A stretch of DNA of 11,082 bases from Paracoccaceae bacterium (GTDB lineage Bacteria; Pseudomonadota; Alphaproteobacteria; Rhodobacterales; Rhodobacteraceae): positions 1-11,082 of the forward strand of contig SLKW01000063.1 of the NCBI GenBank assembly GCA_007134405.1, given 5' to 3'. Position 1 is the stretch's first letter; every line of letters begins with the position of its first letter. Made by a program: the position numbers and the translations under genes. The notes under the pieces were generated by a model. The model had not been told where the DNA came from, did not search any database, and saw only the letters and a program-made list of their open reading frames with translations. Shown here piece by piece: positions 5,062 through 11,082 of the stretch.

Positions 5062-6213
5062 ATGACCAGGACGGCATCTCGGATCGGTGGGCGCAGAGTC
5101 ATCGCGGGGGGGCTGGTGATCGGCGCATTCGCGCTGTCGGCATGTCAGAACCCCGGCCCGCTCGATTGGGATCTGCGACGCACCGACAGTTTCAGCACCG
5201 CCGAGGCGGCGCGTACTGCCGCGGCAAGCCGCCCGCAACCCGACGCGCGCGGGGTCATCGCGTACCCCGGCTACCAGGTCGTCGTCGCCCGCCGCGGCGA
5301 TACCGTGCGCGAGATCGCCCAGCGGCTGGGCATCGATGCGCAGGCGCTGGCGCGGCAGAACGCGCTCGACGCCGAGACGCGGCTGCGCGGCGGCGAGACG
5401 CTGGTGCTGCCGGGCGGGACCCCGCCCGCCGCGGGCGCCCCGGCTTCTGAAATCGCGGTGTCGCCCCTCTCCGCCACGGGCACGCAGGCCGAACCGATCC
5501 GCCACCAGGTCCAGCGTGGCGAGACCGCCTTTACCATCGCGCGGCTCTACAATGTCTCCAGCCGGTCGCTGGCGGAGTGGAACGGGCTGGGCCCCGACAT
5601 GGAGGTGCGCGAGGGGCAGACGCTGATCATCCCCGTCGCCCGCGCCGACGATCGAGAGCCCGAGCGCACCGCCGCCCGGCCGGCCGAAACCCAGACCGAC
5701 GCGGCCCCGTCCGAGGCCACCGCGCCCGGCCGCGGTTCGCCGACGCCGCCGCCGCCGAGCGCCGCGCAACCGCTGCCCGATTCAGCCCCCGCACCCGCCG
5801 GACAGGCCGCCGCCGCGGCGCCCGAGCCGCCGGTCGCCGACCTGCGGGCCGAACGAAGCGAAAGCCCGCGCCTGGCCATGCCGGTGGAAGGGCGGATCAT
5901 CCGCGCCTATTCGCGGGGCCGCAACGACGGCATCGGCATCGGCGCGGCGGCCGGAACGCCGGTGCGCGCCGCCGCCTCGGGCACGGTTGCGGCGATCACG
6001 CGCGACACGGACCAGGTACCGATCATGGTCGTCCGCCACGACAACAACTTGCTGACGGTCTACGCCAATATCGACGACATCCGGGTCGAGCGTGGCGCGA
6101 CCGTGCGCAGCGGCCAGACCATCGCCACGGTGCGCGCGGGCGATCCCTCGTTCCTGCATTTCGAGGTCCGCGAAGGCTTCGAAAGCGTCGATCCGATGCC
6201 CTTCCTGCAATGA
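5062..6213 (+). CDS. nlpD: NlpD-like lipoprotein: two LysM domains and a degenerate M23 peptidase domain
   Basis: A 383-residue envelope lipoprotein. RIGGRR is followed by a hydrophobic stretch and the lipobox LSAC (25-28), so Cys28 should be lipidated. LysM 1 (about 70-117) and LysM 2 (about 147-192) bind peptidoglycan. A Pro/Ala-rich linker (193-268) leads to the LytM/M23 domain (269-383). The zinc site is broken: the HxGxD motif reads NDGIG (288-292), YAH reads YAN (Asn336) and HxH reads FLH (364-366). The domain should therefore not cut peptidoglycan but act, like NlpD and EnvC, as an activator of an N-acetylmuramoyl-L-alanine amidase in cell separation. The ATG at 5062 is chosen over 4993 because it follows GGAG (5050-5053) and gives a proper lipoprotein signal. 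The surE-pcm genes often found before nlpD are absent here. Confidence 0.88.
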   Translation: MTRTASRIGGRRVIAGGLVIGAFALSACQNPGPLDWDLRRTDSFSTAEAARTAAASRPQPDARGVIAYPGYQVVVARRGDTVREIAQRLGIDAQALARQNALDAETRLRGGETLVLPGGTPPAAGAPASEIAVSPLSATGTQAEPIRHQVQRGETAFTIARLYNVSSRSLAEWNGLGPDMEVREGQTLIIPVARADDREPERTAARPAETQTDAAPSEATAPGRGSPTPPPPSAAQPLPDSAPAPAGQAAAAAPEPPVADLRAERSESPRLAMPVEGRIIRAYSRGRNDGIGIGAAAGTPVRAAASGTVAAITRDTDQVPIMVVRHDNNLLTVYANIDDIRVERGATVRSGQTIATVRAGDPSFLHFEVREGFESVDPMPFLQ

Positions 6214-6255
6214 GCGGGGCTTGACGGGACGCGCGGGCGCGGCCAAATGCGCGCC

Positions 6256-7311
6256 ATGCTTCCCGCCGACCGACTGGATCAGATCCTGCGCCGCCACGGC
6301 TATCTCGAGGCGCGCCTGTCCGAGGGCGCGGACCCCGCCGAACTGGCCGAGCTGGGCCGCGAATACGCCGCGCTGAAGCCTGTCGTGGCGGCAATCACCG
6401 ACTGGCGCGCGGCGCAGGCGGAACGGGCCGAAGCCGAGGCGCTGCTCGCCGAGCCCGAGATGCGCGCGCTCGCCGAAGACGAGATCGCCCGGCTCGACGC
6501 CGCGATCCCCGCGCTTGAAAGCCAGCTCAAGCTTGCGCTCCTGCCGCGCGACGCCGCCGACGACCGCCCCGCGATCCTGGAAATCCGCCCCGGCACCGGC
6601 GGCGAGGAGGCAGCGCTGTTCGCCGGCGACCTTCTGCGCATGTATCAGCGCTATGCCGAGGCGCAGGGCTGGCGGTGCGAGACCGTCAGCCTGACCGAAA
6701 CCGAACTGGGCGGCCTGCGCGAGGCGGTGATGCGCGTCAATGGCGAGGGTGCCTTCGCGCGGCTGAAATTCGAATCCGGCGTCCACCGGGTCCAGCGCGT
6801 GCCGGTGACCGAATCGGGCGGGCGCATCCACACCTCGGCCGCCACCGTCGCCGTCCTGCCCGAGGCGGGCGAGGTCGACCTGCAGATCCCCGATGCCGAC
6901 ATCCGCATCGACACGATGCGCGCCTCGGGCGCGGGCGGGCAGCATGTGAACACGACCGATTCGGCCGTGCGGATCACCCATCTGCCGACCGGCATCGTCG
7001 TCACCAGTTCCGAGAAATCGCAGCACCAGAACCGCCGGCTGGCCATGGAGGTCCTGCGCGCCAAGCTCTTCGACCTCGAACGCCGCCGCCAGGCCGAGGA
7101 ACGCGCCGCCGACCGCCGCGCGCAGGTGGGCACCGGGGACCGCTCGGAACGCATCCGCACCTACAATTTCCCGCAGGGCCGGCTGACCGACCACCGGATC
7201 AACCTGACGCTCTACGCCCTGCCCCAGGTCATGGCCGGCGATCTGGAGCCCGTGGTCGCGGCGCTGATCGCCCATGACCAGGCCGCCAAACTGGCCGAGA
7301 TGGAGGCGTGA
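6256..7311 (+). CDS. prfA: Peptide chain release factor 1
   Basis: A 351-residue class I release factor that reads UAA and UAG in the ribosomal A site and triggers release of the finished peptide. The codon-reading tripeptide is PVT (183-185, in [15 protein letters not shown]), corresponding to PAT in E. coli RF1. The catalytic GGQ lies at 227-229 ([16 protein letters not shown]). [20 protein letters not shown] (108-127) and [15 protein letters not shown] (301-315) are further signatures, and the length is normal. The ATG at 6256 gives [10 protein letters not shown], which fits the family start; an in-frame ATG at 6247 would add MRA. Neither has a clear Shine-Dalgarno sequence. It lies 42 bp after nlpD and overlaps prmC, whose product methylates Gln229 of the GGQ. 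Confidence 0.96.
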   Translation: MLPADRLDQILRRHGYLEARLSEGADPAELAELGREYAALKPVVAAITDWRAAQAERAEAEALLAEPEMRALAEDEIARLDAAIPALESQLKLALLPRDAADDRPAILEIRPGTGGEEAALFAGDLLRMYQRYAEAQGWRCETVSLTETELGGLREAVMRVNGEGAFARLKFESGVHRVQRVPVTESGGRIHTSAATVAVLPEAGEVDLQIPDADIRIDTMRASGAGGQHVNTTDSAVRITHLPTGIVVTSSEKSQHQNRRLAMEVLRAKLFDLERRRQAEERAADRRAQVGTGDRSERIRTYNFPQGRLTDHRINLTLYALPQVMAGDLEPVVAALIAHDQAAKLAEMEA

Positions 7312-8147
7312 CCCCGCGCGCCCTGTTGCCCGCGGCCATCGCCCGGCTGCGCGCGGCCGGCGTCTGCGCTCCGGCGCGCGATGCCCGGCTCCTGCTCGCC
7401 CATGCCCTCGACCTGCCCGCCGATCGCCTGACGCTGCATCTGGACGACCCCCTGCCGCCCAAGTCCGAGGCCCGGTTCGAAGCGGCGCTCGACGCACGCG
7501 CCGCGCGTCAGCCAGTCAGTCAGATCACGGGCCACCGCCTGTTCTGGGGGCGCGCGTTCAGGGTCACCCCCGACGTTCTCGATCCGCGCCCCGAGACCGA
7601 GATCTTGATCGCCGCCGCGCTGGAGGAAAACTTCGCGCAGGTCCTCGATCTCGGCACCGGTTCGGGCGCGATCCTGCTCACGCTTCTGGCCGAACGGCCC
7701 CGGGCGCGCGGCCTCGGGGTCGATCTCTCGGAAGCGGCGCTGAACGTGGCGCGCGCGAATGCCGAGGCGCTCGGCGTCGCGGAGCGGTGCCTGTGGCGCC
7801 AAGCCAACTGGTTCGACGGCCTGACCGGCCGCTTCGACCTGATCGTGAGTAACCCACCCTATCTCGCCGCCACCGAAATGGCCGGGCTCGCCCCCGAGAC
7901 GCGCGACTGGGAACCGGCGCGCGCCCTCCTGGGCGGGGCGGATGGGCTCGACGCCTATCGCGCCATCGCTGCCGGCGCCGGGACGCATCTGACCGACGGC
8001 GGGCGGCTGCTGCTCGAGATCGGGCCGAGCCAGCGCGCCGCCGTCACCGGGCTTCTTGGCGCGGCGGGGTTCGTGGACATCGAATGTCGCACCGATTTCG
8101 ACGCTCGCGACCGTGTGATCACGGCCCGCTGGCGGGGTGAGCGCTAA
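7308..8147 (+). CDS. prmC: Release factor glutamine N5-methyltransferase
   Basis: A 279-residue SAM-dependent methyltransferase (PrmC/HemK) that methylates the Gln of the release-factor GGQ motif and so raises termination efficiency. An N-terminal helical domain that contacts the factor (about 1-75) is followed by [26 protein letters not shown] (75-100). The SAM site is [13 protein letters not shown] (112-124) with acidic Asp139 (GVDLS), and the catalytic NPPY lies at 182-185. LLEIGPSQ (235-242) closes the family pattern. It starts with GTG at 7308 inside the end of prfA (GTGA overlap) with GGAGG just upstream (7302-7306), so the two genes are translationally coupled. Length and motifs are intact. 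Confidence 0.95.
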   Translation: MTPRALLPAAIARLRAAGVCAPARDARLLLAHALDLPADRLTLHLDDPLPPKSEARFEAALDARAARQPVSQITGHRLFWGRAFRVTPDVLDPRPETEILIAAALEENFAQVLDLGTGSGAILLTLLAERPRARGLGVDLSEAALNVARANAEALGVAERCLWRQANWFDGLTGRFDLIVSNPPYLAATEMAGLAPETRDWEPARALLGGADGLDAYRAIAAGAGTHLTDGGRLLLEIGPSQRAAVTGLLGAAGFVDIECRTDFDARDRVITARWRGER

Positions 8148-8168
8148 CGCCGCCTCCGACCTGCGCGG

Positions 8169-8203
8169 ATCCGCGCAATTCTCGCTCATATCGCGGATTT
8201 TTT
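8169..8203 (+). terminator. Possible intrinsic terminator after prmC
   Basis: ATCCGCG (8169-8175) pairs with CGCGGAT (8192-8198) across a 16-nt loop, and the right arm runs into six T residues (8198-8203). The left arm also belongs to a perfect 16-bp palindrome, TGCGCGGATCCGCGCA (8162-8177), so the RNA could fold in two exclusive ways. It lies 22 bp after the prmC stop, where a terminator is expected. The stem is short and the loop large, so efficiency is doubtful. Confidence 0.45.
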
Positions 8204-8215
8204 GCAGTTTCGGGG

Positions 8216-8243
8216 TTGTAAGACGGGGCGAGGCATGTTTACT
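8216..8243 (+). promoter_or_regulatory. Weak candidate promoter of the DUF4167 gene, with a dyad
   Basis: TTGTAA (8216-8221) and TTTACT (8238-8243) are 16 bp apart, with four of six matches each. They overlap an imperfect dyad, GGCATGT (8232-8238) and ACATGTGCC (8248-8256, one bulge), which could be an operator. A transcript from here would have a leader of about 130 nt. The region 8148-8381 holds no other gene that I can support. Confidence 0.3.
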
Positions 8244-8381
8244 CCAGACATGTGCCGGGGGCGTTCACTGCAATGCCTGATGCCCCTGCGAAGCACCGCT
8301 ACCCGAGATTGACCCGACGCATGCGCGCCCGATCGGCGCGATGTGGGTCCCAAGCCTCTGCAAGGCCGGAATCAGAACCGC

Positions 8382-9308
8382 ATGAGATCATCCAAGCAAC
8401 GCTCGCGTTCGAAATCGAACCGTCCCAAATCGCTGGGCAACATCGTCAACCGCGTCTTCGACAGCTCCGGCCCTGAAGGGAAGGTGCGCGGCACGCCGCA
8501 ACAGATCATCGACAAGTACACCGTGCTGGCGCGCGATGCGCAGCTGTCCGGTGATCGGGTCGCGACCGAGAACTTCCTCCAGCACGCCGAGCATTACACG
8601 CGGATGCTCAGCGAGGCGCAGCGCGAACTCGCGCGCGAACAGGAAGCGCGGCGCGAACATCAGCAGCAGCAGTCCAACCAGAACCGCCGCGCCGATGGCA
8701 GCGAGCGGTCCGGCAACGGGCGCGACGATGGCCAGGTCGATGCCGATCAGGGCGGACGGGATTACACCGGAGGCGATCAGGGTGGGCGCGACCAAGGCGG
8801 CCGCGACGGGGTCGAGCGCCGGGGCGACGGCCGCGATGACCGCCGCCGTGACGACCGGAGCCGGGATGACCGGGGCCGCGACGAACAGGGGCGCGACGAG
8901 CGGCGCCGCGACGACCGCTCCCGCGACGACCGCGCCCGCGAGGATCACGGCCGTGACCGGGGCGACGATCGGGCGGACGCCGTGCTGGCCGCGCCCGACG
9001 AGAACGATTCGATGCTGGTCGAAACGCCGGAATCGCGTGCCGTTCGGGACGCTGGCGGCGAACCTGCCGTTCAGGCGCCCGCTGCCGAACGCAAGCCCGG
9101 GAGCAAGGCTGAAAACACACCCGAAAACGCCCCCGGCGATGCGCCCGACATGGATGCCGAGGCGGCGGAGGCTTCGGGCGAACCGGCCAAGGCCAAGCGC
9201 CCGCGTCAGCCTCGCGCGCGCACCACGACGCGCCGCACGCCGCGCAAGCCGAAGTCCGGTAACGCCGAGCCCGAGCCTGGCGACGGGAGCGCCGCTGCCG
9301 CTGAATGA
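8382..9308 (+). CDS. DUF4167 domain-containing protein with Asp/Arg-rich repeat region
   Basis: A 308-residue protein whose molecular role I do not know. Residues 16-80 (KSLGNIVNRVFDSSGPEGKV, then RGTPQQIIDKYTVLARDAQ, SGDRVATENFLQHAEHYTRML) match the conserved DUF4167 domain found across alphaproteobacteria, commonly next to prmC as here. The N-terminus MRSSKQRSRSKSNRPK is basic. Residues 78-104 look like a charged Gln-rich helix, 106-198 are an Asp/Arg/Gly mixed-charge repeat, 199-265 are acidic and Ala/Pro-rich, and 267-292 are strongly basic (AKRPRQPRARTTTRRTPRKPK). No signal peptide or membrane segment is seen, so it should be cytoplasmic. Basic ends around a disordered middle suggest nucleic-acid or ribosome binding, which is inference. 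The ATG at 8382 gives the family-typical MR(S/P)SKQRSRSKSNR start; the frame is open back to a GTG at 8343. Confidence 0.85.
   Translation: MRSSKQRSRSKSNRPKSLGNIVNRVFDSSGPEGKVRGTPQQIIDKYTVLARDAQLSGDRVATENFLQHAEHYTRMLSEAQRELAREQEARREHQQQQSNQNRRADGSERSGNGRDDGQVDADQGGRDYTGGDQGGRDQGGRDGVERRGDGRDDRRRDDRSRDDRGRDEQGRDERRRDDRSRDDRAREDHGRDRGDDRADAVLAAPDENDSMLVETPESRAVRDAGGEPAVQAPAAERKPGSKAENTPENAPGDAPDMDAEAAEASGEPAKAKRPRQPRARTTTRRTPRKPKSGNAEPEPGDGSAAAAE
8751..8978 (+). repeat. Imperfect GRD/RRDDRSRDDR coding repeat inside the DUF4167 gene
   Basis: This segment codes for residues 124-199, built from short units such as QGGRD, RRDDRSRDDR and GRDEQGRDE. At DNA level the units are CGCGACGACCG-like 9-15 bp variants, so slippage could change their number between strains. 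The reverse strand of the same DNA yields a spurious hydrophobic Ala/Val/Pro-rich open frame. Confidence 0.7.
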
Positions 9309-9347
9309 TCGCCGACTGGCTCGCGCGCGATTCTACGCCATTCTCAG

Positions 9348-9365
9348 CAGCCGAAAGCCTGTTTT
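9348..9365 (+). terminator. Weak hairpin plus T run between the convergent DUF4167 and msrB genes
   Basis: CAGCC (9348-9352), loop GAAA, then GCCTG (9357-9361) and TTTT (9362-9365). Four pairs form with one C-C mismatch. It lies 40 bp after the DUF4167 stop in the 80-bp convergent gap, where a terminator would be expected, but the stem is poor. Confidence 0.22.
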
Positions 9366-9388
9366 GGAATGCGTGCAACCGCCCAGGG

Positions 9389-9874
9389 TCAGTCGGGTAT
9401 GAAGTCCATCGCCAGACCGTTGATGCAGTGCCGCTCGCCCGTCGGCGGCGGGCCGTCATCGAAAATGTGACCCAGATGCCCGCCGCAGCGCGCGCAATGC
9501 ACCTCGGTCCGGACCAGGAAGAACAGCCTCCGGTCCTCCTGCGTGCCGACCGCGCCCTCGATGGCGTCCCAGAAGCTGGGCCAGCCGGTGCGGCTGTCGT
9601 ATTTCGTCTCGGACCGGTACACAGGATTGGCGCAGCCCGCGCAGACATAGGTGCCGGGTCGCGCCTCGTTCAAAAGCGGCGAGCGCTCGCCCATATGTTC
9701 GTTGGTGAAGGCCCGCTCGGTCGCGTGATCGCGCAGGATCGCATACTGCGCCGGGGTCAGGATCTCGCGCCACTCCTCCTCGGTCTTGACGATCTCGAAT
9801 GGGCCTGGGCCCTCGGCCCGCGCCGCGAACGGCAGAAGCCCCAGACCAACGGCGAAGGCACGGCGTGAAATCAT
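9389..9874 (-). CDS. msrB: Peptide-methionine (R)-S-oxide reductase MsrB, probably exported
   Basis: A 161-residue enzyme that reduces methionine-R-sulfoxide in proteins. Residues 1-20 (MISRRAFAVGLGLLPFAARA) look like a short signal peptide with a twin-arginine SRRAF motif, so the enzyme probably works in the periplasm. The MsrB domain follows: EEEWREILTPAQYAILRDHATERAFTNE (32-59), zinc ligands CAGC (78-81) and CARC (127-130), GWPSFW (97-102), GGHLGHIFDDGPPPTGERHC and the catalytic Cys150 in HCING. All key residues are present. The ATG at 9874 follows AGAGGG at a good distance; the frame stays open far upstream, but only into the dnaG region. It is convergent with the DUF4167 gene and divergent from dnaG. 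Confidence 0.93.
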   Translation of the reverse strand: MISRRAFAVGLGLLPFAARAEGPGPFEIVKTEEEWREILTPAQYAILRDHATERAFTNEHMGERSPLLNEARPGTYVCAGCANPVYRSETKYDSRTGWPSFWDAIEGAVGTQEDRRLFFLVRTEVHCARCGGHLGHIFDDGPPPTGERHCINGLAMDFIPD

Positions 9875-9965
9875 CGGATGACCCTCTTTGCGTCCACTCA
9901 ACGGGTGACCTATACCAAGGTACGGTCCCCGCCAGAATCGACCGCGTAACAACTGCGTCACCCGC
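9875..9965. promoter_or_regulatory. Divergent msrB-dnaG intergenic region
   Basis: These 91 bp must hold the msrB promoter and probably one for dnaG. On the minus strand TATAGG (plus-strand 9909-9914) could be a -10 for msrB, but I find no good -35. An inverted repeat CGGGTGAC (9902-9909) and GTCACCCG (9957-9964) spans most of the gap, and its right arm ends one base before the dnaG ATG. There is no Shine-Dalgarno sequence for dnaG. Confidence 0.35.
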
Positions 9966-11082
9966 ATGAGCCTGCCTCCCGGTTTCCTGGACGAACTGCG
10001 CAGCCGCGTCTCGATCGCGCAGGTGGTCGGCCGCAAGGTCACCTGGGACCTGCGCAAGTCGAACCAGGGCAAGGGCGATTTCTGGGCCCCCTGCCCGTTC
10101 CACCAGGAAAAGACCGCCTCGTTCCATGTCGATGATCGCAAGGGGTTCTACTACTGTTTCGGTTGTCAGGCGAAGGGCGACGCGCTGACATTCCTGCGCG
10201 AGAGCGACAACATGTCCTTCATGGAAGCGGTCGAGACGCTGGCCCGCGATGCGGGCATGTCCATGCCGGCGCGTGACCCGGCGGCAAAGGCGCGCACGGA
10301 TCGCCGCGCGGAACTGGCCGAGGTCTGCGAGGCCGCGGCGCGCTTCTACCGCCTGCAGCTCAACGGCGGCGGGGCGTCATCGGCGCGCGCCTATCTCGAC
10401 CGGCGCGGCATGTCGGCGGCGACGCGCGAGCGGTTCGGCATCGGCTACGCGCCCGACGGGCGGCAGACGCTGTGGTCGCACCTGACGCAGGCGGGCGTCG
10501 CCCCCGATCTGATCGAGGCCGCGGGCCTCTGCGCCCGGCCCGAGGGCGGCGGCGCGCCCTATGACCGGTTCCGCGGCCGCATCATGTTCCCCATCCAGGA
10601 CGCGCGCGGCCGCGTCATCGGCTTCGGGGCGCGCGCCGTCGCCGACGGGGTGCAGCCGAAATACCTGAACTCTCCGCAGACCGAGCTTTTCGACAAGAGC
10701 CGCACCCTCTACAACCTCGGGCCCGCCCGCGCGGCGATGGGCAAGGCCACGCCGCTCATCGTGGCCGAGGGCTACATGGACGTGATCGCGCTCGCCGCCG
10801 CGGGCTTCGAGGGCGCGGTCGCCCCCCTGGGCACGGCGATCACCGAAGAGCAGCTGCACCTCATCTGGCGCCTCTCCGGGGAGCCGGTCGTGGCGCTCGA
10901 TGGCGATGCCGCGGGGCTGCGCGCCGGGCAGCGGCTGGCCGAACTGGCGCTGCCGCTTCTCGCCGCCGGGCGCGGGCTGCGCTTCGCGCTGCTGCCCTCG
11001 GGCGCCGACCCCGACGACGTGCTGGCCGCCGGCGGCGCCCCGGCGATGCAGGCGCTCATCGACAAGGCGCTGCCGATGGCCC
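9966..11082 (+). CDS. dnaG: DNA primase DnaG, N-terminal part (cut by window edge)
   Basis: The first 372 residues of the primase that makes RNA primers at the replication fork. The protein starts MSLPPGFLDELRSRVSIAQVVGRKV. The N-terminal zinc finger uses CPFH (Cys43, His46) and CFGC (Cys64, Cys67), in KTASFHVDDRKGFYYCFGCQAKGD. The RNA-polymerase core includes FRGRIMFPIQDARGRVIGFGAR (202-223) and PKYLNSPQTELFDKSRTLYNL (231-251). The TOPRIM domain has VAEGYMDVIAL (266-276, catalytic Glu268) and LDGDAAG (311-317), then GADPDDVL (346-353). The helicase-binding C-terminus lies beyond the window. No in-frame start exists just upstream, so 9966 is secure although no ribosome-binding sequence precedes it. 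rpoD often follows dnaG, which cannot be checked here. Confidence 0.95.
   Translation, partial: MSLPPGFLDELRSRVSIAQVVGRKVTWDLRKSNQGKGDFWAPCPFHQEKTASFHVDDRKGFYYCFGCQAKGDALTFLRESDNMSFMEAVETLARDAGMSMPARDPAAKARTDRRAELAEVCEAAARFYRLQLNGGGASSARAYLDRRGMSAATRERFGIGYAPDGRQTLWSHLTQAGVAPDLIEAAGLCARPEGGGAPYDRFRGRIMFPIQDARGRVIGFGARAVADGVQPKYLNSPQTELFDKSRTLYNLGPARAAMGKATPLIVAEGYMDVIALAAAGFEGAVAPLGTAITEEQLHLIWRLSGEPVVALDGDAAGLRAGQRLAELALPLLAAGRGLRFALLPSGADPDDVLAAGGAPAMQALIDKALPMA

Noticed and set aside
5782..7497. 571-residue open frame on the minus strand opposite nlpD, prfA and prmC
   Set aside because: Its translation is low-complexity Gly/Ala/Arg/Asp, and it lies opposite three genes with intact motifs. 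High GC creates such long shadow frames.
8252..8476. 74-residue plus-strand frame before the DUF4167 gene
   Set aside because: No convincing ribosome site or family resemblance; it runs out of frame into the conserved DUF4167 coding sequence.
8388..8948. 186-residue hydrophobic Ala/Val/Pro-rich minus-strand frame that looks like a membrane protein
   Set aside because: It is the reverse reading of the Asp/Arg repeat of the DUF4167 gene, where GAC and CGC codons read as Val and Ala; the plus strand has the conserved domain.

Overview
The window reads as chromosomal DNA of a high-GC alphaproteobacterium, most likely from the Rhodobacteraceae (Rhodobacterales). The grounds are the strong GC bias, the nlpD - prfA - prmC - DUF4167 gene order, the alphaproteobacterial DUF4167 protein, and dnaG with the family-typical start MSLPPGF. 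This placement is inferred from gene content and was not tested by a search.

Layout. Positions 1-278 (minus strand, cut by the window edge) hold the N-terminus of a propionate/acetate CoA-transferase. A 496-bp divergent intergenic region follows. It holds a candidate CoA-transferase promoter, a GC-rich hairpin, a five-copy 11-bp direct repeat resembling Pho-box half-sites, and a consensus-like promoter overlapped by a Fur/Mur-type palindrome. Positions 775-4931 encode a four-gene metal ABC importer of the SitABCD/TroABCD type: binding protein, ATPase and two permeases. The binding protein is separated from the ATPase by a structured 118-bp spacer, and the last three genes overlap by ATGA. Both permeases carry an extra C-terminal winged-helix-like domain of about 90 residues, the most unusual protein architecture in the window.

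Positions 5062-8147 hold housekeeping genes: an NlpD-like lipoprotein (two LysM domains and a catalytically degenerate M23 domain), release factor 1 (prfA) and its glutamine methyltransferase (prmC, overlapping prfA by 4 bp). A possible terminator and promoter separate prmC from a DUF4167 protein whose middle third is an Asp/Arg-rich repeat. Convergent to it is msrB, encoding a methionine sulfoxide reductase B with a Tat-like signal peptide. Divergent from msrB, the DNA primase gene dnaG starts at 9966 and runs off the end of the window.

Functionally, the metal importer is probably induced when manganese or iron is scarce, through a Fur-family repressor. PrfA and PrmC form a substrate-enzyme pair, since PrmC methylates the Gln of the release-factor GGQ motif. 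NlpD probably activates a periplasmic amidase during division. I see no mobile element, CRISPR array, tRNA or rRNA, and no clearly new multi-gene system. The points most worth a second look are the double permease-winged-helix fusion, the sitA-sitB spacer with alternative hairpins, and the 11-bp repeat array.
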